From contig NZ_AZUC01000052.1 in assembly GCF_000586555.1 (NCBI RefSeq), positions 1-58,556 on the forward strand: a stretch of DNA of 58,556 nt, written 5' to 3'. The position numbers and the translations under genes were made by a program. The stretch is from Sporosarcina sp. D27 (GTDB lineage Bacteria > Bacillota > Bacilli > Bacillales_A > Planococcaceae). Below are positions 42,114 to 50,599 of the stretch, in pieces (the stretch's first letter is position 1; every line of letters starts with the position of its first letter). The notes beneath the pieces are model-generated. The model saw only the letters and a program-made list of their open reading frames with translations, was not told where the DNA came from and ran no database searches.

Positions 42114-42731
42114 ATGGGAGCCTGGTTTCCAAAAGTATACGATGTAGTTATGAAACCGTTGGAAGCGATCTCGTTTAAAAAAATTAGAATGGACCTCGTT
42201 AAGAAGGCAGAAGGACGGGTATTAGAAATAGGATCAGGTACAGGGATTAACTTCCCCTACTATAAGAATGGGACGCATGTAGATGCGATTGAACCCAATC
42301 CCTCAATGAGCAAGCGGGCGGAAGAACGGCTGCGAAGCGCAAAAATCCCAATTCAGGTACATGAATCCGGTGCAGAGTCATTGCCGTTTGCAGATGATAC
42401 GTTCAACACTGTCGTCGCCACGCTTGTATTTTGTACAATCCCAGAGCCGATGAAAGCACTTGCGGAAATTCGACGCGTGAGTAAACCAGGAGCACGGCTT
42501 TTATTTTTTGAACATGTCCGGATGGAGCCAGTTTTGCTCAGTAAAACACAAGATCTCTTGAATCCGTTATGGGAAAAGATTTGCGATGGGTGCCAGTTAA
42601 ATCGAGATACGCTAGACTTAATTAAACAGTCGGGGATTGAAGTGGCTAAGGTTGAGGCATATTATGCGAAGTTGTTTTTGTATATTGAAGGAATTAACGG
42701 GACGATAGAAAGGAAGAGTCATGATGAATAA
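42114..42731 (+). CDS. class I SAM-dependent methyltransferase (UbiE/PmtA-like)
   Basis: A 205-residue methyltransferase: SAM-binding motif I VLEIGSGTGINFPYY near 36-50, acidic residue in DAIEPNPSMSKRA, motif ADDTFNTVVATLVFCTIP and a post-motif HVRMEPVLLSKTQDLLNPLWEKICDGCQLNRDT typical of small phospholipid or methyltransferase-11 proteins. Substrate unknown. RBS AGGAGG. It overlaps the next methyltransferase gene by 11 nt, so the two are co-translated. Confidence 0.8.
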   Translation: MGAWFPKVYDVVMKPLEAISFKKIRMDLVKKAEGRVLEIGSGTGINFPYYKNGTHVDAIEPNPSMSKRAEERLRSAKIPIQVHESGAESLPFADDTFNTVVATLVFCTIPEPMKALAEIRRVSKPGARLLFFEHVRMEPVLLSKTQDLLNPLWEKICDGCQLNRDTLDLIKQSGIEVAKVEAYYAKLFLYIEGINGTIERKSHDE

Positions 42732-43317
42732 ATGGCAAGAGCGTTTTAATCAGACGGAGTATGTTTTCGGTAAAGAGGCGAATGCATTCATCCAAGAAGC
42801 AACGGAGCGATTTACAATCGGACCTGATGTTCTCGCGGTTGCTGAAGGTGAAGGAAGAAATGCAGTCTATTTAGCGGAGCAAGGCTGTGACGTCACGATT
42901 TGGGATTTTGCCCAATCCGGATTAGACAAAGCTCAGGCACTTGCAGAAGAAAAGGGTGTTCAGCTGAAGACCAAGGTTCAAGATTTACAGGAAGCGGACT
43001 GGCCAACTGATGAGTACGATGCAATCATTTGTGTGTTTGGTCATTTTAATCCGGAGTTACGGTTGCAGACACTGAAAGGGATTCGTGAAGCTGTTAAACC
43101 AGGTGGTCTGTTTGTAACGGAAGTCTATGCGAAAGAGCAAATTGACTACGGGACAGGTGGACCGAAAGATGTAACGTATTTGTATGACATGGAGGACTTT
43201 GCAGTGTTCTCTGATTGGGAGCAATTACACTTTGAAAAGAAAGAAGTGGTTCGCGAAGAAGGCGCGGGGCATAGTGGGTTGTCTCATGTCATCCAATTTG
43301 TCGGACGGAAAAAGTAA
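42721..43317 (+). CDS. class I SAM-dependent methyltransferase (TehB/tellurite-resistance-like)
   Basis: A 198-residue methyltransferase. It opens with W-x-x-RF..TEYVFGKEANAF, typical of the TehB/thiopurine-methyltransferase-like group, followed by VLAVAEGEGRNAVYLAEQG (motif I), DFAQSGLDKA and EYDAIICVFGHF. Such enzymes detoxify small inorganic or organic compounds or have unknown substrates. Start ATG 42721 (or ATG 42724), inside the previous gene's end. A strong terminator follows. Confidence 0.8.
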   Translation: MMNKWQERFNQTEYVFGKEANAFIQEATERFTIGPDVLAVAEGEGRNAVYLAEQGCDVTIWDFAQSGLDKAQALAEEKGVQLKTKVQDLQEADWPTDEYDAIICVFGHFNPELRLQTLKGIREAVKPGGLFVTEVYAKEQIDYGTGGPKDVTYLYDMEDFAVFSDWEQLHFEKKEVVREEGAGHSGLSHVIQFVGRKK

Positions 43318-43326
43318 GGAATAGAG

Positions 43327-43372
43327 AAGCCGGACACCGCGCTATATACTGCGCGGTGCGCGGCTTTTTTTC
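43327..43372. terminator. terminator between convergent genes
   Basis: GC-rich stem AAGCCG..CACCGCGC (43327-43342) / GCGCGGTG..CGGCTT (43351-43366) with a two-base internal mismatch and a T run. Confidence 0.9.
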
Positions 43373-43373
43373 A

Positions 43374-44072
43374 TTAAATTGCTTTTCGAACACGGTCAAA
43401 CAGAACATTATTCTCTAAATGTACATGCTGGAACGTGTCTTTTTCGAACTGTTCAAGACGTGCGTATACAAGTCGATACGTACCGCATGCTTCCTTGGGA
43501 GGTGTGAAATTGTTAGTACTTTCTCGTAGTTCATGAAGAAGTCGTCCTGCATTATCGTGCTCTTGTTCCAGTTCCGCGACATGTGGTTTTAGCTGCTTTT
43601 TCAGTTCAGGTGTTGGGTTTGCGAAAAACTCAAGGATGAGAGGGAAGACGTTTTGGTCTTCATCGTCTGTATGATCGATTAGTTCAGCCCGCAGCAATTT
43701 AAAGATTTCTTGAACACGCAACAAATGCGGATGGTTTTCTCCATGCACACGCGCGACTTTTGTGACATATGGAGCAAGCAATGGAAGTTCTTCGCGCAAA
43801 CCTGTATGGTATTTTTCTTGAATATGAGCAATGAGTGTTTTTTCTCCAAAGGAGGAAGGCTCCAGCTGTTCTCGTAATTCTCGTTTCTCTTCGATTTCTT
43901 GAACACGTGTTAAGACGTCAGCAGGATTTAGTTCTCGTTGAACAGCCGCTTCTTGCAATGAAATTTTACCTCCACAGCAATAATCGATGCGTAAGTTACG
44001 GAACAAATCTGCACTTTGGGGAATAGCCGTGACAATATCAGAGACGTGTTGGTCAAGCGTAATTTGTGACAA
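43374..44072 (-). CDS. ric: iron-sulfur cluster repair di-iron protein (RIC/ScdA/YtfE)
   Basis: A 232-residue RIC family protein. The N-terminal ScdA_N domain has the invariant FRNLRIDYCCGGK (near 24-36). The hemerythrin-like domain carries di-iron ligands in LIAHIQEKYH, ARVHGENHPHL, LIDHTDDEDQNVFPLI, LEQEHDNAGRLL and HVHLENNVLF. It repairs iron-sulfur centres damaged by nitric oxide or oxidants. Start TTG 44072 after AGGAGG. A Fur-box-like sequence lies just upstream. Confidence 0.88.
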   Translation of the reverse strand: MSQITLDQHVSDIVTAIPQSADLFRNLRIDYCCGGKISLQEAAVQRELNPADVLTRVQEIEEKRELREQLEPSSFGEKTLIAHIQEKYHTGLREELPLLAPYVTKVARVHGENHPHLLRVQEIFKLLRAELIDHTDDEDQNVFPLILEFFANPTPELKKQLKPHVAELEQEHDNAGRLLHELRESTNNFTPPKEACGTYRLVYARLEQFEKDTFQHVHLENNVLFDRVRKAI

Positions 44073-44097
44073 TGGAATTCCTCCTATTGGTTTAATT

Positions 44098-44112
44098 GAT
44101 AATCGTTCTCAT
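44098..44112 (-). promoter_or_regulatory. Fur-box-like sequence upstream of ric
   Basis: TGATAATCGTTCTCA keeps the left half of the Fur consensus TGATAAT-N-ATTATCA fully and most of the right half. It lies about 26 nt upstream of the ric start. Iron or stress control would fit; PerR or another Fur-family member is an alternative. Confidence 0.35.
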
Positions 44113-44239
44113 ATCTAATCTTACTGAAACTTTAACCGGTTTCATATTGGGGAAATGCCTACATCTTTAAGATTTTCTTAATCAACCGAATAATCTATTT
44201 GACAGAAAAATTTAACTATGATAGGTTTGTTCAATCGAC

Positions 44240-44377
44240 AACCTAATAGTAAAGCAAGAGAAATAGGTGATTTAGTAGAAAGTTAGACTAAATCTTAAAA
44301 GTGAAGCCGGTGAATACATTCCGGCGCGGTCCCGCCACTGTGACAGCATTTGCTGAAGCCAGACAACTGCCTAGGTT
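44240..44377 (+). ncRNA. cobalamin riboswitch upstream of metE
   Basis: Conserved core elements are in order: GAAGCCGGTGAA, TCCGGCGCGGTCCCGCCA, CTGTGACAG and the B12-box region GAAGCCAGACAACTGCC. A closing P1 stem AACCTA (44240-44245) / TAGGTT (44372-44377) is visible. The expression platform at 44378-44527 holds hairpins CCCTA/TAGGG and CGCAAC/GTTGCG. Cobalamin should switch off the B12-independent methionine synthase, as B12 makes it dispensable. Confidence 0.9.
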
Positions 44378-44470
44378 CTTATGACGCTATCCCCTACGGT
44401 CGATAGGGAGTGTTAGAATGCGCACGCGCAACTTTTTTCGTTGCGTTCACATTTCTGCCCCTCGTTAGAA

Positions 44471-44494
44471 GTGTTTTTTTGTACAAAAAAACAC
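44471..44494. repeat. perfect 24-nt palindrome in the metE leader
   Basis: GTG-T7-GTAC-A7-CAC reads the same on both strands. As RNA it forms a 10-bp or longer A/U hairpin about 15 nt before the metE ribosome binding site. It has no T run after it, so a simple terminator is unlikely. It may be part of the riboswitch expression platform. Confidence 0.8.
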
Positions 44495-44527
44495 GGCTTA
44501 CCATATGAGAAGAGGAGAGGAAATCAT

Positions 44528-46822
44528 TTGTCAATTATCAGCAGTTCGATCGGGTATCCGTATATCGGAGAAAATCGCGAATGGAAACGAGCACTTGAAG
44601 CGTTTTGGGGAGGAAAGATTGAAGAGCCAGAATTCCTTGAAACAGTAGAAAAGATTCGGTTGGAGCGTCTGCAAAAGCAAAAAGATGCAGGGATTCACCT
44701 TATACCAGTTGGAGATTTTACGTTGTATGACAGAATGCTCGATACAGCAGTCATGTTTGGGATGATCCCTGAGCGTTACAATTGGGATGGCGCGAATGTT
44801 GAACTATCGACTTATTTTTCCATGGCACGAGGCAATGATGGTGCAGTTGCATCAGAAATGACGAAATGGTTTAATGCGAACTACCATTACATTGTTCCGG
44901 AATACGGTACTCAAAAACTGAAATTGACAGAGAACAAACCGTTGACGGCTTACTTGGAAGCGAAAGAAAAGTTAGGGATAGACGGAAAACCTGTCATAAT
45001 CGGACCGTATACGTTTTTGAAGCTTTCCAAAGGATACACGGAATGGGACGTCCCAGCATTCCTACTTCAGTTGATACCACTATACGCGCAAGTTCTGCGT
45101 GAGTTATCTGAAGCGGGAGCGAAGTGGGTGCAGATGGAAGAACCGATTTTATCCACATCGATTACAAAAGATGAAATGCAAGCAGTGACGGAAATCTATA
45201 AACAACTAAACTCTGAAGTACCAGAATTGAATGTCCTGGTACAAACTTACTTTGACGCTGTGGAACATTATGAAGAGGTTGTTGCGTTACCAGTTGCAGG
45301 AATTGGCTTAGATTTTGTGGCAGGAAAAGACAAAACCCTAGAACAATTGAAAACGCATGGTTTCCCAGAAGATAAGGTCCTCGCTGCAGGTGTAATCGAT
45401 GGTCGCAACATTTGGCGTACTGACTTACAAGCAAAAACTGAACTTGTGGATGAAATCTTAGAGGTTTTTTCAGAAGATAGTGTATGGCTACAGCCTTCCA
45501 GTAGTTTACTCCACGTTCCTGTGACATTGGAATCGGAAGTGAAACTGGAGGCTACGATAAAAGGTGCATTAGCGTTTGCAGATGAAAAATTAGCGGAAGT
45601 GACAACTCTTGTAAAAGGTGTCCGCGAAGGGAAGCTAGCTATTGCAGAAACAATCGCTGAAAGTGCAGCTACCCGTGAAAAGCTTGCAGCATTACCAGCA
45701 CGCGATCATCCTGAACTACGTCAAGCAGTGGAGAACATTAGTGTACAAGACAGCAAACGGAAGTCCTCAGCTCCAGAACGACGCGAGAAACAGCAACAAG
45801 CGTTAGGATTACCGCTGTTACCCACAACAACAATTGGTAGTTTTCCACAGACTCCGGAAGTTCGCAGTACGCGCAACAAATGGCGGAAGGGAGAATCGGC
45901 GGACGAACAATACGAAAATTTCGTGCACAGTGAAATCGCGAAGTGGATCGACATTCAAGAAGAAATCGGTTTGGACGTATTTGTCCACGGGGAATTCGAG
46001 CGGACGGATATGGTGGAATACTTCGGAGAAAAGCTAGGCGGTTTTGTATTCACTGAAAAAGCATGGGTTGTTTCCTATGGTTCACGTTGTGTAAAACCAC
46101 CAATTATCTATGGAGATGTGACATTCCTAAATCCAATAACAGTTGAAGCATCTGTCTATGCGGCATCACTTACGAATAAGCCGATGAAAGGGATGCTGAC
46201 AGGTCCAGTGACTATCCTGAATTGGTCATTTGTCCGGGATGACATTTCTCGTAAAGATGTCTCGTATCAGATTGCTCTCGCATTGCGTGAAGAAATCGAA
46301 GCATTAGAAACAGCTGGGATTCCAATCATTCAAGTAGACGAACCCGCACTCCGTGAAGGGTTGCCACTGAAGAAATCTGCATGGAATGACTACTTAGATT
46401 GGGCAATCACTGCGTTTAGGGTCGCAACTGGTTCAGTAGAAGATACGACTCAAATCCATACGCATATGTGTTATTGCGAGTTTAACGACTTCATCGATTC
46501 CATCAGCGGATTGGATGCTGACGTGATCTCTATTGAAACGTCACGGTCTCACGGAGATCTAGTGTCTGCTTTCAATGACTTTTCATATGACAAAGGGATT
46601 GGTCTTGGCGTCTATGATATCCACAGTCCGCGAGTACCAGAAGTGCAAGAAATGGTCGATGTCATCGAACAAGGACTAAGCGTTCTGGAACCTTCTCAAT
46701 TCTGGATCAATCCCGATTGCGGATTGAAAACAAGAAAGCAAGAAGAAACGGTTGCAGCACTCAAAAATATGGTGGCGGCCACAAACAAAATGCGAGAGAG
46801 CTTAGAAGTCTTGCAAAAATAA
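44528..46822 (+). CDS. metE: MetE, cobalamin-independent methionine synthase
   Basis: A 764-residue enzyme, the normal length. It transfers the methyl group of 5-methyltetrahydropteroyl-triglutamate to homocysteine. The N-terminal barrel has YPYIGENREWKRALEAFW and the linker; the catalytic C-terminal barrel has TTTIGSFPQTPEVR, VHGEFERTDMVEYFGEKL and the zinc ligands H-x-C in HTHMCYCEF (near 646-648) with C near 731 in NPDCGLKTR. Start TTG 44528 after AGAGGAGAGG; the frame is open further up through the leader palindrome, which is not coding. Controlled by the B12 riboswitch. Confidence 0.95.
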   Translation: MSIISSSIGYPYIGENREWKRALEAFWGGKIEEPEFLETVEKIRLERLQKQKDAGIHLIPVGDFTLYDRMLDTAVMFGMIPERYNWDGANVELSTYFSMARGNDGAVASEMTKWFNANYHYIVPEYGTQKLKLTENKPLTAYLEAKEKLGIDGKPVIIGPYTFLKLSKGYTEWDVPAFLLQLIPLYAQVLRELSEAGAKWVQMEEPILSTSITKDEMQAVTEIYKQLNSEVPELNVLVQTYFDAVEHYEEVVALPVAGIGLDFVAGKDKTLEQLKTHGFPEDKVLAAGVIDGRNIWRTDLQAKTELVDEILEVFSEDSVWLQPSSSLLHVPVTLESEVKLEATIKGALAFADEKLAEVTTLVKGVREGKLAIAETIAESAATREKLAALPARDHPELRQAVENISVQDSKRKSSAPERREKQQQALGLPLLPTTTIGSFPQTPEVRSTRNKWRKGESADEQYENFVHSEIAKWIDIQEEIGLDVFVHGEFERTDMVEYFGEKLGGFVFTEKAWVVSYGSRCVKPPIIYGDVTFLNPITVEASVYAASLTNKPMKGMLTGPVTILNWSFVRDDISRKDVSYQIALALREEIEALETAGIPIIQVDEPALREGLPLKKSAWNDYLDWAITAFRVATGSVEDTTQIHTHMCYCEFNDFIDSISGLDADVISIETSRSHGDLVSAFNDFSYDKGIGLGVYDIHSPRVPEVQEMVDVIEQGLSVLEPSQFWINPDCGLKTRKQEETVAALKNMVAATNKMRESLEVLQK

Positions 46823-46835
46823 TAGAAGAATCTTT

Positions 46836-46876
46836 AAGAAAAGCGTGAATGGAATCCATTCGCGCTTTTCTTTTGG
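46836..46876 (+). terminator. terminator of metE
   Basis: Stem AAGAAAAGCGTGAATGGA (46836-46853) / TCCATTCGCGCTTTTCTT (46855-46872), one mismatch, then T-rich. The rest of the gap to 47139 is AT-rich and holds no gene; TAGAAT near 47075 may be the -10 box of the next gene. Confidence 0.85.
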
Positions 46877-47139
46877 CTATAAGTAAGTGTTCTTATGAAA
46901 CAGAAATGTGTGTATTGAATTTGTCGGTTGAAATCGTGACCATTCTAGAAGTACTAAACGATTTGTATTAACTTGATAGAACATGTCCAATAAATACTTC
47001 ATAAACACGAAATATGTCAAAAATGCTCAAAATTAGATAGCTATAAATCTAGTTTGTTCGTATACTGAAATTAGTAGAATGTGCTCTGCAATATCATACT
47101 AGAAGAGTCAGTGAAAACTAGTGAAAGGAGAAGAACGAT

Positions 47140-47385
47140 ATGAAAAAGAAGGAGTTATTTTTTATTCCTTTGGTCACTCTAGTGACACTGATGTCTTTAG
47201 GGGCGCGTGCAGATGAGTCAAGCGAATTTATCATCTATGGAAACCATGAAAACATGAGTGAGACGTCTAGGGACTATTTAATAAATTGTCTGGACGATAG
47301 AGGCATCGAGTTTAAACTGGATGCACAAAAGAATATTCTAATTCAGGAGCGGGAACACAATATGGCAGTCGCTTCTTGTTCTTAA
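47140..47385 (+). CDS. small secreted protein, function unknown
   Basis: An 81-residue protein with a signal peptide (KKKELFFIPLVTLVTLMSLGARA/DE, cleavage near 25). The mature part is about 56 residues with two cysteines (Cys50 and Cys80), which could form a disulfide. No family recognised. RBS AAAGGAG before ATG and a terminator 7 nt after the stop make it a monocistronic gene. It lies just before ECF sigma pair 2, which may respond to envelope conditions. Confidence 0.6.
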   Translation: MKKKELFFIPLVTLVTLMSLGARADESSEFIIYGNHENMSETSRDYLINCLDDRGIEFKLDAQKNILIQEREHNMAVASCS

Positions 47386-47392
47386 TAGTGTA

Positions 47393-47434
47393 GCCTGTAG
47401 TATCCTCCTGAAGGGGGATGCTACAGGCTTTTAT
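47393..47434 (+). terminator. terminator of the small secreted protein gene
   Basis: Stem GCCTGTAG.ATCC / GGAT.CTACAGGC with a T-rich tail. Confidence 0.85.
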
Positions 47435-47447
47435 ATTTTGCAGAAAA

Positions 47448-47476
47448 TGAATCGGAAATGAAGTGGCGTCCGTCTA
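47448..47476 (+). promoter_or_regulatory. candidate ECF-type autoregulatory promoter (pair 2)
   Basis: TGAATC (47448-47453), 17-nt spacer, CGTCTA (47471-47476). This resembles the TGAAAC-N16-CGTC pattern used by several Bacillus ECF sigma factors and precedes the sigma gene closely. Confidence 0.4.
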
Positions 47477-47503
47477 TAGAGTGGAAGGTAGGTGGGAACG
47501 CAC

Positions 47504-48013
47504 GTGAATCTCGAACAAGTGATGGATGACTATGGTGATTATTTACTGCGAGTTGCTTATGTCTACGTCAAAAACCAGAGTACCGCAGAAGATATTGTGC
47601 AGGATGTACTCATTCGGTACTATCAACGGTCAGACCAATTCAGAGACGAGAGTTCGTTAAAGACGTATTTGGTTAAGATGACGGTCAACCGAAGTCATGA
47701 TTACTTAAGTAGTTGGGCGCACAAACGCATTTTATTGAAAGAAAAGATTGTAGGAAATAAAACAAGAAAAACACCGGAAAGACACATGATTGAACAGGAG
47801 ACTTCGCAAACTGTGTTAACCGCTCTGTTGTCTCTGAAACTCAAATACCGTGAAGTTCTGGTTTTGTACTATTATGAAGAATCCTCGACAGTGGAAATTG
47901 CGAATATCTTAAATTGCCCAGAAGCAACCGTGCGGACTCGGCTGCAACGTGCACGAGTTCAATTGAAAGAACGGCTGGAAGAACAGGAGGGATTTTTGCA
48001 TGGAATCGATTAA
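47504..48013 (+). CDS. ECF-type RNA polymerase sigma factor (pair 2)
   Basis: A 169-residue ECF sigma factor, SigV/SigM-like: region 2 DDYGDYLLRVAYVYVKNQSTAEDIVQDVLIRYYQR..SLKTYLVKMTVNRSHDYL and region 4 LLSLKLKYREVLVLYYYEESSTVEIANILNCPEATVRTRLQRARVQLK. GTG 47504 is favoured because AGGTGGG (47489-47495) precedes it; GTG 47492 is possible. It overlaps the next gene by 14 nt. Confidence 0.85.
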   Translation: MNLEQVMDDYGDYLLRVAYVYVKNQSTAEDIVQDVLIRYYQRSDQFRDESSLKTYLVKMTVNRSHDYLSSWAHKRILLKEKIVGNKTRKTPERHMIEQETSQTVLTALLSLKLKYREVLVLYYYEESSTVEIANILNCPEATVRTRLQRARVQLKERLEEQEGFLHGID

Positions 48014-48656
48014 AGATTCATTAAAAAGAGAGTTGCAAACGATTGCCTTTACTGAACAGAGCAAGATAGAAGTAGTTCACAATGTCAAGAAAGTACACCT
48101 GAAGAACGAGCATGCACTTGTATGGAGATATCGGACGATCTTGACGCTGGTTATTTTGTTAGGATGTGGATTGGCATTATTAAATGGAAATGTCATAAAG
48201 CAGCTTAGTACCACACAAATAGTAAATGCAGGGACACTCGCCTTTTCAGACATATTTGTGTACGACTGGGTGAAGACAATCTTATTAGGTATTGCTTTTT
48301 TAATTGCATACGCATTACTGAAGGTTTGTTTTAAAGTGAAGAACACTGAATTTCCCATGTGTGCAAATTGTGGAACTGCTTGCTCACGTGCTGTAGCACT
48401 GAAAATATATTCAAGGAAAAAGGGATCATCCTGTGCACAATGTGGCGCAGTGAATTATCAAACTAGGAAGTCACTTAAAAAAACATTAGCCTTCCAAATG
48501 CTTACGCCTTTCATGATTATCATCGCTAATATGTTTGACAATGTGGTTTTGGGTATGTTGGTGTACCTGGGGTTTCTAATCATTCTATCCATTTATGTCA
48601 TTCCGTTTTTGGTGGAATTACAAACAGATAATCCGAAAGATGAGCCCTACTGGTAA
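48000..48656 (+). CDS. anti-sigma candidate fused to a membrane CxxC-20-CxxC zinc finger (pair 2)
   Basis: A 218-residue membrane protein overlapping the sigma gene by 14 nt. An N-terminal cytoplasmic segment of about 42 residues (MESIKDSLKRELQTIAFTEQ) is anti-sigma-like. Membrane helices lie near 44-62 and 90-108. Then comes CANC-(20 residues)-CAQC, the exact spacing of the 'cxxc_20_cxxc' membrane zinc-finger family (TIGR04104), and two more helices. The combination suggests that a zinc finger gates sigma release. The overlap is typical of sigma/anti-sigma pairs; the function is inferred. Confidence 0.65.
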   Translation: MESIKDSLKRELQTIAFTEQSKIEVVHNVKKVHLKNEHALVWRYRTILTLVILLGCGLALLNGNVIKQLSTTQIVNAGTLAFSDIFVYDWVKTILLGIAFLIAYALLKVCFKVKNTEFPMCANCGTACSRAVALKIYSRKKGSSCAQCGAVNYQTRKSLKKTLAFQMLTPFMIIIANMFDNVVLGMLVYLGFLIILSIYVIPFLVELQTDNPKDEPYW

Positions 48657-48711
48657 GATGTACAAATAAAACTGGTACTTCAAGAGAAGGAGTATCAGTT
48701 TTTAAATGTAA

Positions 48712-48897
48712 CTATAGAACGCGCTCTTCCATGGTGTCTTCCGCTTCCTGAATCCCATTCCGCTTCCCCACTTCATAACCGAGAACAACACCAATACCTA
48801 AAATTAATAATACCTCTGTAGCAAATTCACCTGTGATAAGTCCTAATACTAGCCATGTTGAGATAGCGCCTGCTGCCAGAAGCCACAATTGCTTCAT
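48712..48897 (-). CDS. small membrane protein, function unknown
   Basis: A 61-residue protein with two hydrophobic segments (LWLLAAGAISTWLVLGLI and TEVLLILGIGVVLGYEVG) and an acidic-basic tail. No family recognised. AAGGAGGAC before ATG 48897 supports translation. It is convergent with the zinc-finger gene and stands alone. Confidence 0.6.
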   Translation of the reverse strand: MKQLWLLAAGAISTWLVLGLITGEFATEVLLILGIGVVLGYEVGKRNGIQEAEDTMEERVL

Positions 48898-49092
48898 TAC
48901 TTTTGTCCTCCTTCATATTGTTAGAAAAGTCTGGTTACATAAAGGCTAACTTAATAAGGGGTAATATTCAAGAGAGCGTACATGTGAATGGAGTTAAACA
49001 TACAGGTATCCCGTATTCGACACTAAAAAGGGTTTTAGAATTTATTGTAGAATAGATTATTAAATGGTTGGAAAAAGCAGGGAGGGATTTTG

Positions 49093-49551
49093 GTGAAATT
49101 AGCAGAAGCTTTGATAGCGCGGGCAGATTACCAAAAGCGCATTGAACAGTTGAAAAAACGAATTCATATGAACTTGAAAATCCAAGAAGGTGATGAGCCT
49201 TCGGAAGATCCAAATGAGATGCTTTCGGAACTTGCTGATATCCGTCAAGTGTTAACATCGTTAATTAAAAAAGTTAACCGGACGAACTGTGAGATAAAGT
49301 TCGATGAGGAACGTACACTCGCGGATGCGTTAACCGAGCGTGATCAGTTGTTCGATCAGCGATCGCTACTGACGAAAGTAGTGGATGAAGCATCCCAACA
49401 AGTCGGTCGATATAGCCAATCAGAAATCCGTATCGTCAGCACAGTAGATGTGAAGTCGATTCAAAAACAAGTAGATCAATTATCAAAAGCATATCGGGAA
49501 ATGGATACGAAGATTCAAGGTATGAACTGGAATATTGATTTACTAGACTAA
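49093..49551 (+). CDS. DIP1984 family protein
   Basis: A 152-residue coiled-coil protein matching the DIP1984 family (some members annotated as septicolysin) end to end: KLAEALIARADYQKRIEQLKKRI, EDPNEMLSEL, INRT-like VNRTN, LADALTERD and SQSEIRIVSTVDVKSI..NWNIDLLD. The family's function is not established. GTG 49093 is used with GGAGGG (49081-49086) six nt upstream. The 260-bp gap that follows shows no gene. Confidence 0.8.
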   Translation: MKLAEALIARADYQKRIEQLKKRIHMNLKIQEGDEPSEDPNEMLSELADIRQVLTSLIKKVNRTNCEIKFDEERTLADALTERDQLFDQRSLLTKVVDEASQQVGRYSQSEIRIVSTVDVKSIQKQVDQLSKAYREMDTKIQGMNWNIDLLD

Positions 49552-49763
49552 CGCATAACAGTCGGTAGCGAGCCGTTGTGAAGGTGAGTGCAAACCTGCC
49601 AACAGGGATAGTTGGATTTAAAAATAAGTAGTGGGGTCTGCTTTGCGGTTGATAACCGTCTACAAATAATGCCCAGTACTGTGACACCTGTACAAATAGA
49701 TTGTCAATGTAACTACCATGCACTAATTTACAGCGCTTGCGAGGGTGGGTTCGGGGACTGAAT

Positions 49764-49812
49764 ACATAAAGATATGCATCTGTTGAACGACTAACAGATG
49801 CGTATCTTTCGT
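49764..49812 (-). terminator. terminator of the Yip1-like gene
   Basis: Stem AAAGATATGCATCTGTT (49768-49784) / AACAGATGCGTATCTTT (49793-49809), one mismatch, just past the minus-strand gene's stop. Confidence 0.85.
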
Positions 49813-50438
49813 TATATGGACGCTAACATAAAGATGATGAAAAACAAGGTGATCCATCCGACGAAACTCAGTGCGAAAGCGATGCCCATCAGGATTCCAA
49901 TCGTTCCGAATCCTTTCCATGCAGAAAAGTTGTGGACAATCCCAATTGCTTTTGACATGATCACAGTCCCATATACGGATAGGCCCATTAATCCTAAAAA
50001 TAGAATCGGTGACAATGCGAAAAGGATTACAAACACGGTAGCAGCTGCATCTGACTCTACGTATCTGAGTATGATTAAAGCAAACATCGTGGCCCATGAG
50101 AAAGGTAGAATGTAGATCGCTGTTAGTGAACCTAAGGGAACAACCGCGAGCATTTTTTTATAAGTCCCTGTTCCCCCTAGCCACTTCCCAATCCACGTAT
50201 AGAGAGCACTATTTAAAAACCAACCAGCAGTTGTGAGGATAAACAAACCGAAAAACGCGATAGGCAGGATTACTAAAAGTGGAATCTCTTCAATGAAAAG
50301 CATCTGCGTGATGGTGAGCGGTGCAATCGCAAGTGCAGCCATAACGAGAATGAGATAGCTATACGACAATGTCTTATGATCGAGTACGTACTGGATTGTT
50401 TCTGTAGGACGAGCCCAAATGGATAAAAACGGTTTCAA
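49812..50438 (-). CDS. YIP1 family membrane protein
   Basis: A 208-residue protein with five hydrophobic segments and the bacterial Yip1 pattern: IWARPTETIQYVLDHK at the start, a LYTWIGKWLGGTGTYKKMLAVV loop and a C-terminal pair of helices. Bacterial members have no known function. Start TTG 50438 after GAGGAG. Stands alone, divergent from the DUF1801 gene. Confidence 0.78.
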   Translation of the reverse strand: MKPFLSIWARPTETIQYVLDHKTLSYSYLILVMAALAIAPLTITQMLFIEEIPLLVILPIAFFGLFILTTAGWFLNSALYTWIGKWLGGTGTYKKMLAVVPLGSLTAIYILPFSWATMFALIILRYVESDAAATVFVILFALSPILFLGLMGLSVYGTVIMSKAIGIVHNFSAWKGFGTIGILMGIAFALSFVGWITLFFIIFMLASI

Positions 50439-50599
50439 TGGAAAACTCCTCTCTGTAAAACTCTACTCTCTACTGTACTACAGAGGGTTGTAGAAAGATT
50501 CACATTTTAGTAATTTTAACTAAAATGCAAGGCTGAAAAACTTAATGAAGATATGGTACAGTAGCTATAAACAATTAGAAAAAAGAAATGAGGATCGCT

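Noticed and set aside
41308..43317. Prophage remnant around the phage-type coiled-coil gene
   Set aside because: No integrase, portal, capsid, tail or lysis gene is nearby; neighbours are ordinary chromosomal genes.
44378..44527. T-box or SAM riboswitch before metE
   Set aside because: No T-box sequence or SAM-I core is present; the upstream RNA is a cobalamin riboswitch and explains control of metE.
44441..44527. N-terminal extension of MetE
   Set aside because: The extra 29 codons cross the perfect palindrome and lack a ribosome binding site; MetE homology starts at the TTG at 44528.
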